Origin: Panorpa germanica
Lineage: Eukaryota; Arthropoda; Insecta; Mecoptera; Panorpidae
DNA length: 64,000 nt
Reading direction: 5' to 3'
NCBI GenBank assembly: GCA_963678705.1
Contig: OY783206.1
Location: forward strand, 13,899,807-13,963,806
Position numbers and translations under genes: made by a program. Below, piece by piece: positions 34,601 through 45,084 of this stretch. How positions within the stretch are numbered: position 1 is the stretch's first letter; each line of letters starts with the position of its first letter. The notes below the pieces were generated by a model that worked only from the letters and a program-made list of their open reading frames with translations, was not told the DNA's origin and did no database searches.

Positions 34601-35508
34601 ATTCCAGCTCGTGTTTTGCTTTGTTTACTTTGAGAAGCTTAAAGTGGTTTCAATAAAATTATATTGGATACACTTTTGTCAATAATGAAGCCAAGAGATG
34701 AGCTTCTTCTTTGTAAATTAATGAATATGACTTTGGGTTTTGAATTCTCGTATTTACATACTTAGTATGCATTTAGTGCATTCCGTTTAGTGAAGTAGAA
34801 ATTGTGGCTTACCTAGCTTAGAATGATAAAACACATATTTGTTTTATCAAGTGGAATACAAATAAAATAAAATAGAAGAATACAATTTGCAAACCATTAT
34901 AATTATATCACTGATAGAACTGTTATACAATTATTATTCCACGCAGTCCTTGTAAAAATAGTCTATGTCATAATTAAATGCTTAGCGTTAGGCAACACTA
35001 TCGTAGATGTCACTAATATCTCATTTAGTTTGCAGCAGTATGAAAAATGGCTGTCATTCACTTGTCATTGTTCCTTGTTAAATTTTATTCAAAATAATAT
35101 AATTTAGTGGTGATCATACCATATTTATCAATAAATGTATCTATGAAGGTATTATCTTTGTTTTAAAGTAATTACCCATAGCGTTTGCTTCAAAAAACAC
35201 TATTTTGTTGTGCAACGTATAGCATCTGAGTTATAACCTAGCAAATTAATTTCATTTGTCAAATCAAATAAAATATACAGTTGTTTTAAGTATTGTAATA
35301 CTTGCTATAGTCATTGACAATACATATTGTGATAACTTGTGCTTCTTTTTAAACATGTAAAACATTTATTCATTCAGTGTACAGTTCAGTTTTGGGTTAA
35401 GAATACAATGTTTTTATACACCTGTTCATTTATAAAAACAAAAACGACCTTGAATTTATTCAACTAAAACCATACACAGTGTCAGTGGTGAAATGTTCCT
35501 GTTTGTAG

Positions 35509-35535
35509 CAGATCCTCTGGGGCTTGGAGGAACCC
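35509..35535 (+). other. Candidate 27/24-nt microexon with NAGNAG acceptor
   Basis: The acceptor ttcctgtttgtagcag offers two adjacent AGs (35507-35508 and 35510-35511). It is followed by atcctctggggcttggagga with accc, and a consensus donor gtaagt (35536-35541). Both acceptor choices give lengths divisible by three (27 or 24 nt). Possible peptides are QILWGLEEP, RSSGAWRNP or DPLGLGGT, depending on phase. The segment is GC-rich in AT-rich DNA. The gene is unknown. A chance pairing of splice-like motifs cannot be excluded. Confidence 0.4.
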
Positions 35536-35608
35536 GTAAGTGTCATAATGCATATTCTTATTTTTAAAGTAATGTTGCTTTATCATTAGCAGAAATCAAT
35601 GTCTTAAT

Positions 35609-36235
35609 GGGCTTGTGTACTCATTTTTTAGTGGTCGATTTTTCAATTGTCTATTGAAATTGATGTGTCTATTTTATTAAATATCTAATTGTTGACGGAG
35701 ATATAGCAATTAAAAAATTGAATTATAGTTTGAGCGCTAGAGATGTCGGTCATTTGTATGACGTTTGTATGGCATTGTACACGTCAGTTATTTGTTGAGT
35801 GGGTCAGTGCTGTGGTAATGTTTTGTAGCTGTTGCTAGTCGAAATAATCAAGTCAAGTCAAAGAATAATAAGTTTTATTTTATTTAATCCTGTTACGGCA
35901 GACATAATATTGAAGATTGATTTTTCCTTGAAATAGCTGTAAATAATATTTGATATTTTGATATATAAATACATATAGCAGAGATTTATGAGCTGTAAGG
36001 TTGGTAACCTGTAAACTTGTCAGAATTCTGTCACGAATATATCTCTTTTACGCTCTGTAGTATAAAAGAGTTTTGGAATGTACTACAACGTTGTAGTAAG
36101 AGACAAAATGACTTTTGTAATTGTTAATATCTCCTAACATATAAGGAGTTATTAAAAAAATAATTGAACATTTGAGGTTCTAGTAACGCACTCTATCAAT
36201 ATATAGTACACTTTTATAGAAATTAAGACATAGGA
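35609..36235 (+). mobile_element. Family B element copy 2
   Basis: It begins tgggcttgtgtactcatttt and follows the intact copy at 29160-29793 throughout, including the tctcttttacgctctgtagt hairpin block and aattgaacatttgaggttct. It stops at acataggac, with the right terminal bases lost. Confidence 0.65.
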
Positions 36236-37143
36236 CTAAATAATACAACAGTTTAAAATTGTATTAAAGGTAAATTTGGTTTTGTTTAAAATATGCTGTA
36301 TACTTATACTTTCACCTTATTTTTTTATTTTTTGGATATATTTCTAATATGCAATTCAGTGTTAAAATGAAGTAGCAGTTATTTTCATAACATGGAGACA
36401 CAATTTCTGGTAGCAGGCAGTGATGAATAATAAATAATCTAATCTTGCGTTAGTTGTGTCACACTTCACAGGGCACAGGGCTCGTCTACTGTGTTGCCAT
36501 CTCGTGGCAAACTGTTTTACTACGTGTATAATATTCGCGTTAATTATTTTTTGTAATTTTGATGCCCCATAAAAACATCTCAACGGAGTGATAACTTAAA
36601 TTGTTCTCATCAGCATGTGTTGAGCGTTGGTGATGTAAAGCGGGTGGCTAGGGGGGAAAGGGTTTCGTAGGATATGATTTTATAATAAAGAAAATAAAGT
36701 CTTAGTCACAATATTAGATATACCGTTTATTTTTTAGGTGACGCAGAGCTCAGCATATTATATTTTCTTTTTATAAACAGCATATATTATTGGGTATATT
36801 CTTGAAATTTCTGTTATTAGATATAATTCTGACTAGCAGTTTCTAATGGTCTTATGTAGAATCAAAAGAATATTATTAAAAAAATTATATATAATTCTTA
36901 TTACATGTATAAATAAGCTTTATTGTGTATTGTGTATAGTATTAGTGTAACCTCTTATACCAACGATAGAAATTGATTGATCACTCAATAAGTTCGTAGG
37001 ATAACATAGGCTTGTATATTGACAAATACATATGATAGCAACCTTCAAGATATGTGCCAAAAATTTATGACATTCCGACGATTAGTTTATGAGTTACAGT
37101 GGGCTTAGTGATGCTACTTTTGCAATTTTGAAAACAACGGCAA

Positions 37144-37263
37144 AATCTGAATTTCGTGTGTTCATAAAGCATTGCTTTTCAATGGGAAAAATTATCGTTT
37201 CAGTAAAGCAATGGCTTGATAAGTGTTTATTGGACTCGGTATCTTTTCCAATTAATAAGTAAT
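37144..37263 (+). pseudogene. Mariner transposase N-terminal relic
   Basis: Reads KSEFRVFIKHCFSMGKIIVS then VKQWLDKCLLDS before a stop. It corresponds to the first helix-turn-helix of mellifera-type mariner transposases, which binds the terminal repeats. No catalytic domain follows. Confidence 0.7.
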
Positions 37264-37383
37264 GCTTTATTACCGCACTGAATTCAGATCCTCAAATTGC
37301 TTTAAAAATTCGACTGTAACTCGTAAACTAATGGTCGGAATGTCATGAAATTTTGGCACACATCTTTTGAAAGTTGATACTAA

Positions 37384-37770
37384 AGGGTATTCCAGTAGGG
37401 GCGGCTCGATGCTGACCTTGATGTGGTTCCAGAACTTAGGTGACCAGAATTGTTAACCAAGATCGTGCGACTTGACCTCACTAGACGTTTTCTTGTGGGT
37501 TTTTTTTAACTTGCAGGTCTATGCCAATAAGTCACAATCAACCAATGACCTCAAAGTCAACATAATCAAGACTATTGTTTAAAATCAGCCAGATCTGTGC
37601 AGCAGAGTTATTGAAAATTAGACTTTTAGGATTCGTGCCACCGTGCAAAGTCGCGGCGGACATTGTCATACATAATGGTATACGTGGGCCTGTCAAATAA
37701 AGAAAGAATTTCGGAAATATCTTATACACATCTTGTTTTATTTATTGACCCGCCCCTAGTGAAAAACCCT
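37384..37770 (+). mobile_element. Nested non-autonomous transposon with C-terminal transposase relic
   Basis: The left end agggtattccagtaggggcg and the complement of the right end (cgcccctagtgaaaaaccct) are 20-bp imperfect inverted repeats. Inside, 37520-37677 reads KSQSTNDLKVNIIKTIV, stop, NQPDLCSRVIEN, stop, then RIRATVQSRGGH. This resembles the C-terminal tail of Tc1/mariner-superfamily transposases. It is a 387-bp internally deleted derivative, inserted in the mariner-derived element around it. Confidence 0.6.
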
Positions 37771-38693
37771 ATATCAAAAAATAATTTGTGGCGCCATCTA
37801 TATGGCACTCTGCGAACTTATTGAGTGATGTTCTACGTATGTAAGAGGTCGTCTGTCGTCGGTAGTAGTTAAATTTTTGATTTTCTTTAATAAATTTTTA
37901 AGTTTACACAGCAAATTTATTCCGGTTTTTGGAATGTATTGTACAATTCATAAATATTAAATAAATACTTTACAAATGCAATATAAACAGATAGCCTGTC
38001 ACCCACTATGTTTTTAAAATATTCATTCGTACTAACAATAAATAAATAGTTATATAAAAATAAGCATAAATAAATATAAATTACATACATATAATGAAAA
38101 TAAATTCTGCATTCGAATGGTGTTGTTACCTCAACCACAACGCTACCTCCCATTACCACCCACTTCATACCACAGATCTTGAATTCTTCGTATTTTATCA
38201 AAATATTATTTGGAACCTATAAATTTTGATTATGCGTTATATATTTCTACCGGAGCTATAATCCATTTAAAGAAGATATTTTTTATGAATAGCGAAGCTC
38301 TAAAAGTGAAACGAAGATATAGAAGCGTCAGTATATTTTAAGATATTATCTATAGCTTCTCATACATCACTTTTACACCAGCAAAATATTTTCTTTAAGA
38401 AATATACCTTTTCTTTTCAAAGAAAAGCAGTTTAATTGGGTTACAGTATTGTGGAAATTAGTTGCGATAATAAAAAAATACATTAACAAAAGACAGCACG
38501 AAAATGTAGTGAAATTGTATTTTTAATAATAAATGTCGTCCCGGCTTCCCAAGTGAACCACAAATCCCCAACCTACTTCAGAGTTTTTTCGAATGACACC
38601 AAGTTGCGTACGTTAATTAGGTTTAAGATTACTAAAGATGAACACAGCAGGAAGGAGAGAGAAACCAATTCATAAATCATTATATGTGTACAG

Positions 38694-38815
38694 AAATTAT
38701 ATTTCTTTAGTTGGTAACACTGACCACAGGTATTACCACTGCATTCTGGTCAGATGAGTTATCGGTATATATTGGTTATAGCTACTTTCATTGTAGTGTG
38801 TGCCAACGGCCAGCA
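38694..38815 (-). repeat. Family A terminal part, minus orientation
   Basis: The reverse complement gives ggccgttggcacacactaca, atgaaagtagctata, and tcatctgaccag. It then gives the terminal module ctgtggtcagtgttaccaac with taaagaaatataattt, as in the copies at 52.6 and 62.5 kb. Only the terminal part is present. Confidence 0.5.
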
Positions 38816-38928
38816 AAGTTGATATTTGGAGTCCAAAGAGATCATCTCAAATAGGACTCGAACAAATTTTGAGAGTCTTGAGAAAACCTATTAATTGGAA
38901 GGAATAAAAAAATGTAAATGTACCGAGC

Positions 38929-40001
38929 ATTAGATTATTATTATTCAGGTAGAGGAACTCCTGCAAATATAACCATTGGCAAGGAGTTAAATATGAGTAA
39001 CATATTACCTGAGCTAATAACTATAGACTTGCAACAAAAATTGGATCAACAATTCCCGAATTATACAAAATTATACACTGACGGCTCAAAACAAGCAGAT
39101 GGAGTGGGTGCAGCAGTAGTAGATATTAACAATAGCAGAATTTACAACCTTCATAATCAGTCATCCATATATGTTATATAGCTGAGTAATGTGCCATAGA
39201 TCTAGCTATGGATCTAATCATTACTGATGACAGAGACACCACTTTAATATTATCCGACTCGTTATCAGTCATACAGTCGTTAAATAGTAAGGGAATCAAT
39301 ACAAAATTAGACAACAAAATGTATTATGTCAAAGAAAAAATAAATAGGGAAATAGATCAAGGCCGAAATATTAACCTAATTTGGATACCGTCACATAAGG
39401 GAATTAAGGGAAATGAAAAAGCTGACCAAATGGCCGAGCTAGCTGCCTCCTGTGATAACTATATTTCATATTTTATAAAATCAGATATGAAAGCTGAATT
39501 AGAAAAAAATGAAATGAAAAATTTGCAAGACAAGTGGGATAATTCTGATAAAGGTAGAGAATTTTATAAAATACAACTAATACTGAAACGTAAGCCATGG
39601 TTTGCCAAATTAACATGACCAAGAAGATTAATAACAATGACCTCAAGACTAAGAATGAATCATACTGGAGCTCCGAAACATCCAGCAAGAAACAAAATCA
39701 TTCCAAACTCTAAATGCAAATGTGATGAAGAGGAGGCAGATCCTGACCACATTCTGTGGCAATGTAAAAATACAGCAATGGCAAGAAATGGACTCCAAAG
39801 GGCGGTACTACAGACTTCGCAGACGCTTCCTGTTAACACCGCCTTTTTGATTAAGAAACCGAAATTTATAACTGCAGTAGCCATAAATAGATCATTCTTG
39901 TTGTCTGGATATAACGTATAAGAAGAAGCAGAACAATATTAGGGGCGATAAAAGGCTACGTGCCTAGAAAGCCCGAGAAATTATATTAAAAAAAAAAAAA
40001 G
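38929..40001 (+). mobile_element. 5'-truncated LINE insertion with poly-A and 10-bp target duplication
   Basis: Flanked by the direct duplication tgtaccgagc (38919-38928 and 40002-40011). It ends with a 3' UTR (ggggcgataaaaggctacgt, gcctagaaagcccgag) and an A-run of about 13. This is the signature of target-primed reverse transcription. Only the RNase H and zinc-cluster end of ORF2 is included, with several inactivating changes. The tail matches the short copy at 8593-8656. Confidence 0.92.
38930..39921 (+). pseudogene. LINE ORF2 C-terminus: RNase H domain and CCHC cluster
   Basis: RNase H cleaves the RNA strand of RNA-DNA hybrids during LINE replication. Its catalytic residues are all recognisable: YTDGSKQADGVGAAVVD (first D), then, after a frameshift, AE followed by a TAA stop and CAIDLA (E), LILSDSLSVIQSL (D), and WIPSHKGIKGNEKADQMAEL (H and last D). 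After a TGA at about 39616 the same frame continues RRLITMTSRLRMNH to the zinc cluster CKCDEEEADPDHILWQC (C-x-C-x8-H-x4-C), ending at 39921. Defects are one frameshift near 39180 and two nonsense codons. An RNase H followed by a zinc cluster fits the I clade. No reverse transcriptase is present. Confidence 0.88.
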
Positions 40002-40129
40002 TGTACCGAGCGTTTTTTTCCGTAAAAATTTCTTTTATGAAGCAATAAAGTCTTTTTCAAAAAAAAAGTCAATGAATTATCAAACTATCGTCGTATTATT
40101 ACAAAAACTAAAAGAATCAGAATACATAC

Positions 40130-40360
40130 CATGTACATAACACATTTTTGGAATTGTATATTTTTAATGAAACTTATGGGCTGCTTTTGAAATCAAAGTC
40201 ATAGTAATTGACATACACATTATAATAATTACATTGTTTAACTTAAATCATACTATCTTACCTGAAATCAAAGAAACAACATGTAAAGTTTATTATTTAA
40301 ATTGTCAATTCCTTTTAATATAATTTTATAATAACTTAACATTATGCACAGTGAGTTCTG
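40130..40360 (+). repeat. Family A repeat copy
   Basis: Shares with 48598-48880, 52350-52560 and 62195-62430 the blocks ggaattgtatatttttaat, tgaaatcaaag, acacattataataattacat, catactatcttacctgaaat and taacattatgcacagtgagt. Non-coding; the class is unknown. Confidence 0.6.
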
Positions 40361-40447
40361 TCTAGTCATTTCTTTAGGTTTGGAAACAGGAAATAATCGC
40401 AAGAACCTAATTTTGGAGTATATGCTCGATAGGGTAGCAGCTCTTAG

Positions 40448-40823
40448 CACAATTTATGGATTTTTGCCATGGTGACTACATACTCATTCGCAATTGCAAA
40501 ACCCATCGCGCGGATAGCTTCTTCATATCCAAATAATCATGTAAAATGTATGTACTCGCTTAGTTGAGATGCCTACAACCTCAGCTACTTCTCGCACTTG
40601 CGTTCTCCGATTGCCGAATATTATTTATGCCGTGACGACCTCTTTTGGGCAACCTTACCGTTCGGCGTCGCTTGTGCTGGTACGACTATGGCGGAACATA
40701 GCAACCCACTTCCTTACCATTGAAATTGATCGTACAGAGTCCCCATATTATTAGCCTTTCCTTAGTTTCGGTGATGGTTTTTTGCAAATACAGAGCACAC
40801 GAAATTCACTTTTTTCCATTTTC
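40448..40823 (-). pseudogene. Mariner (mellifera-type) transposase N-terminal relic
   Basis: From the ATG at about 40823 on the minus strand it reads MEKSEFRV-like residues (MEKSEFRVLC after one codon), two stops, then YGDSVRSISMVRKWVAMFRH and SRTSTSDAER. After frameshifts come VREVAEVVGIST and HDYLDMKKLSARWVLQL. These are the paired helix-turn-helix regions of mariner transposases, in order. The catalytic domain is not present in this window. Several stops and frameshifts show that it is old. Confidence 0.75.
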
Positions 40824-40984
40824 GTTAAAATTCCCAAACGTAAAAAACACAAACTAATTAACGCAAAGTGTTAATAGATGGCAATTGGCGGGAGCTGCGC
40901 GGGAAATTAAAGAAGTCCAGAGTAAAAGTGTATCTAATCCTTTTATATCTATATAAAAGGGCAAACTTTGTAGACTAAACCTGA

Positions 40985-41110
40985 GATCATATACATATGG
41001 AGTGTGAATAGCCTATGTTTCCTATAGATTAAAAGTGTGTCCAAAATGTGTGCGAGAGAGAAAGGTATATGTTTCTATTTGTTTTCTATGCGCATGTGTT
41101 GAAAGTGACA
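40985..41110. repeat. Palindromic MITE family H copy 2 (partial)
   Basis: Carries atggagtgtgaatagccta, cctatagattaaaa and tgtccaaaatgtgtgcgaga with gagaaagg. These match 21944-22020, but the inverted partner arm is lost. Confidence 0.5.
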
Positions 41111-41354
41111 GCTGTCTAGATATAATAAATATTAATCTTCTATTAAGATATAATAAATATTAATTATATTTCTAAAAATTATATTTCTTTAGATGGTGCA
41201 AAGCTCGTCTCTCGGTAAAACAGTGATCGTTCAGTGAAATCATTGACGCCATAGATATCTCTGTAGGAATAACGGCAAACACAGTTGGTATTTGTAGTGG
41301 ATATAATTCACGTTTTTAGTTATATTTATATATAGTTTATATTTTATATATATA

Positions 41355-43417
41355 CTAGCTGACCCGGCGAACTTCGTACCGCCTGTAAATGAATATCGTG
41401 TTACCTTTTAGCAGTTTAGCTGAACTAATTTAGGCTTTGATGAACGTAATACAATGATACAAAATAATATTAATATAGATAGAAACATAAAAGTATTTTA
41501 TTATGATGAATGATGATGAAAACATACAGAATGAGAATAAAAATTAAAAAAATAATAATAATTAAGTAATTCAAACTCATGTCAGAAAAAAATGATTGAA
41601 AACTATGTTGTGCAGATTGGAATACACTCGGATTAATTCATTAATGGGATTTTCATTCAAGCACCTTGTGGTAAACGACATTCTTTGTTTTTTGGTCAGG
41701 CGCAAGAACAAATAAAGCGGATGGTTTGCCGACACGTGAGCATGCCACGTACAATTGACCATGAGAAAAACATGCATTTTCTAGATTGAGGCCACAAATA
41801 GTCAAGGATTGGCCCTGTGATTTGTTGATCGTCATGGCGAAGGCAAGACGAATCGGGAATTGAATTCGTTTAAACTCAAATGGCATATCCGTTGGGATCA
41901 TCGGAGTCCTTGGAATAAAAACTTCCTCATCTTTAAATTTTCCTTTAAGTATCGACGCGTGAATCACATTGCTCATCAGTTTTTTTATCACCAAACGCGT
42001 TCCATTGCACAGTTTTGATTGGTTTAAATTTCTAAGCATGATGACTACCGAGCCAACCTTAAGTTTTAACTTGTGCGGTGGTAAACCAGGCACATCCAAG
42101 GAGTTTAAAAATTCACTTGGATAATTAGTGGCTTCTTCTTCGTTTGTTACACAGTCGATAGATTTGAATGAATACAGAGTACCTACGATTTGATTTTGAA
42201 TTATAAAATTGAGGTCATCTACATCTTTATTTTTAGCGGCCAAAATTGCTCGCTCACTTAACCATTTAGTATTTTTGTGGTGAGCAATGATATCCGGGAA
42301 TACTTTGTTGATAAGATCGTCTTTTGATGATACAAAATTGCAAATATTTGGAGGAAATGAAATCAAACCGCTCGATTTGTCAACAGGAACACGGCTATTA
42401 CCGATAGTCAGCAATTGCTTCGAGAAATCATCAGCAGATAGATCGTTCAACAATGCAACTCTTATATTTACAGACAGTTGAAGTTTCTTTACATATCGCC
42501 ACAGATTTGATGCTTTGAGGCAAGCGTTTATTTCGTCGGCAGCAGTAGATCTTGGAATGACTGGTAGTGTTTGTCGGAAATCGCCAGATAATAAAATCAT
42601 TGCACCACCAAAACATCTCGAGTCATTGCGCAGATCTTTTAATGTTCGGTCTAGTGCTTCCAATGCGCGTTTGTGCGCCATTGTGCATTCGTCCCATATG
42701 ATGATTTTTGATGCTACTAAAACTTTGGCCATTGCGGAGTGTTTCGAAATGTTACATGTCGGTTGTTCAGTAGTTTGAAGGTTTAATGGCAATTTTAACG
42801 CTGAGTGAGCCGTACGGCATCCGTCTAACAATGTGGCCGCTATTCCAGAAGAAGCAATTGCTACCTCAATTTCGGATCTCGCACGTACAGTGGCCAAAAT
42901 CAATGACATGAGGAATGTCTTCCCAGTTCCACCGGAGGCATCCAAAAAAAATAAGCCGCGATTTCCATCATCAATTGCATTAATCAGTGTATCATAGACT
43001 TCCCTCTGCTTAGGATTCAACAGAGGTACATTCGTTTGGACTGATTGGATTAGTTCATGTGGATCATATTCACGTTCACGTTCCAATTCTCTATTAAATG
43101 CGTCATTCATTCCGCGATCTGGCGCTGGCATTCCTAACCTAACTAACAAACTGCCGCAAACTGCCGCAAACAGCCGCAAGCAGTTCATAATTTTAAATTT
43201 TTGTAATATCCATTCAACGCCTGATTAGTAGGCAACAATACAAACAGGATTTAATGTAACACATATCTTCGGTCAAGAGCAAAGTTTTCATTGTTTTTAA
43301 GATGTATTATGCTATTCAAGGCGGAGACAAATCCAACGAATCAATAACCATGAATATTGGTTCAGCAGATCTCGAGTTATAAGTGTTCTAACAAACCCGT
43401 CTTTCTTTTATATATAT
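41355..43417 (-). mobile_element. Helitron copy 2 (helicase-only derivative)
   Basis: Aligned with copy 1 at a constant offset of 21,708 bp. I found no mismatch from 3 bp outside the CTAG end to the tip of the 5' ATATATATAAAAG tract. The 3' side shows CTAG followed by T on the minus strand, as expected. The 5' tip differs: where copy 1 has host A then TC, this copy reads CTG just before the shared ATATATATA, so the canonical TC is not preserved. The flanking DNA is unrelated to that of copy 1, so this is a separate insertion rather than a segmental duplication. Confidence 0.9.
41653..43188 (-). CDS. Helitron PIF1-family DNA helicase (Rep domain missing), copy 2
   Basis: The 511-residue product is identical to that of copy 1 at 19945-21480, with the same helicase motifs (GGTGKT, WDEC, SGDFRQ, NKSQGQ, LYVACSRVG) and the same missing Rep nuclease. 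Open frames in the other phases also match between the copies, which supports identity at nucleotide level. The leader between the element's 5' end and the first ATG is about 230 bp. The protein lacks nuclease activity, so any role would be as a helper helicase or as a passenger of a fully autonomous Helitron elsewhere in the genome. Confidence 0.9.
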   Translation of the reverse strand: MNCLRLFAAVCGSLLVRLGMPAPDRGMNDAFNRELEREREYDPHELIQSVQTNVPLLNPKQREVYDTLINAIDDGNRGLFFLDASGGTGKTFLMSLILATVRARSEIEVAIASSGIAATLLDGCRTAHSALKLPLNLQTTEQPTCNISKHSAMAKVLVASKIIIWDECTMAHKRALEALDRTLKDLRNDSRCFGGAMILLSGDFRQTLPVIPRSTAADEINACLKASNLWRYVKKLQLSVNIRVALLNDLSADDFSKQLLTIGNSRVPVDKSSGLISFPPNICNFVSSKDDLINKVFPDIIAHHKNTKWLSERAILAAKNKDVDDLNFIIQNQIVGTLYSFKSIDCVTNEEEATNYPSEFLNSLDVPGLPPHKLKLKVGSVVIMLRNLNQSKLCNGTRLVIKKLMSNVIHASILKGKFKDEEVFIPRTPMIPTDMPFEFKRIQFPIRLAFAMTINKSQGQSLTICGLNLENACFSHGQLYVACSRVGKPSALFVLAPDQKTKNVVYHKVLE

Positions 43418-45059
43418 CAGGTTCAGCATTCTCAGTTTTTAGTTAGTTAGTTAAGTGCAAATTGTGAGGTTATATTAAAATGAGATAAAAAAGAATTTAC
43501 AATTTATGGTAAATAATAAACTTTAAACGTCGTTTCTTTAAATTTCAGGTATGATTTAAGTTAAATATTGTAGTTATTAAAATATTTATGTAAATTACCA
43601 AAATAAACTTTAAAATCAGTGGCAACACATGAGTTTGTTTAAAATTTACAATTCCTAATAAAACTGGAGATATTGTCTTATATGCTTATGTCGGATATAT
43701 TTGTCATAAGTATATGTATTTCAACGAAACAGACTACTGAAGTGGTTATTAAAGAATTAAAGTATTTCCCGGGAATTCCCGATAGCTCCTCTATATTGGG
43801 TATAATATCAATATTTACTACGAATTTTTCCTTTCTCATCAATGTCAAAAAAAGTAACAGGATAGTTTACTTGTTCCTGACAATCCATTCCCTTAAAAGG
43901 AAATTTTTAAAACTAAAATATACAAATATATGAATTTGACGCCCGGGAAAATATTTTTGTTAATACCTCTGCCCTCTTCTTGATGCTGGGCTGATTGGAT
44001 ACATATCTTTGGTACCATATTATCGCCACATTTCAAAAATTCTTTACAGTATAGCCTTGTTCATTTTCCAATATATAGAGAACCAGGCCATGAAAATGAA
44101 GAGTAGCTAGATAGATAAGAATCAAGTGATTAAAAGTATATCTTACCACTTCTTAGTTCCTTCGTCTATAGATAATAATAGCGACAAAAGCACCATGTGC
44201 CAGCGCCTGTAAGATATCCCAGTTCCTTCTAATAATAGTTTATCTCGGGGCTCTCACACCTTCGCCACTAAACGAGACACTGTTCCATGAATTAAAGTTT
44301 TCGCTTGCATACACAATCAACATGTTTCCAGAAGACTGCTTCATGGTGGATGGCAGGCGGTAGACAGCAGACAGCGTGTGTTGGCTGGATGGCGGACGGA
44401 TGGTAAAAGACTAATCAATCAATATCAATCTCCGATATGCACATTACACGTCAACGTCGAAAATCGAAGCCTCGCTTCATTGTTGGTTAACGAATAATAT
44501 GCACAAACATTTTGTGATTTTATTTGCAATGTTATTCATAGTTAAAAACATTGCTAATTGAAAATGGATTCCGAACTGAAATACTCAAACATTGATATTG
44601 ATCTGCGATATTTCCCTCTGCGATATTTAACTCTGCAATCTGTATCATCATCTCCACGTTTCTAGGTGCGTTGTTATGTCAACTATTTCTTAATTAGTAA
44701 TACGGTTAATAATTTGAATCATTCAAATTAACATTCTCTTAAAGGATTTGCAAACATTTCTCATTGATTTGAGTTTTGCAGTAAATAACTTAGCTGCCTC
44801 CGAGGATTAGTCTCTTTTTTATTAATATTGAAATAGTTTTGATTCTCATCAGAGATTGTAATTTTATAGGTTTATCTTCTGGTACTGAGTTTGTTATAAT
44901 CGCTAACGGAAATGGGAAATTCAATGTTTTCGAAAATTGTTTATTTCGTAGAGAAAACATTTCTAAGACTGTTGCCGTCCTCTAATTTTTCCTGTTTTTT
45001 AAAAACCTATAATTTTGGATAAAGTGGAATTATGCAAATTTTGACTCCCTAACTTTTAG
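43418..45059. other. Gene-free DNA
   Basis: Nothing recognisable as coding. It includes a short palindrome (cccgggaattcccg, about 43768) and a GC-richer direct-repeat patch (gcaggcggtagacagcagac, about 44354). Confidence 0.3.
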
Positions 45060-45084
45060 TTCATAATAGATAGAAAATTGAAAT

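Larger units (their letters stand above)
36980..37829. mobile_element. Mariner-derived palindromic element with nested insertion
   Basis: The outer ends atcactcaataagttcgtag and ctgcgaacttattgagtgat are inverted repeats. The complementarity extends inward: gatatgtgccaaaaatttat and the agtttatgagttacagt block at about 37050-37105 pair with ctgtaactcgtaaactaatg and gaaattttggcacacatc at about 37312-37365. Between them is a transposase N-terminal relic (37144-37263). The right arm is interrupted by a second transposon at 37384-37770. Confidence 0.65.
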
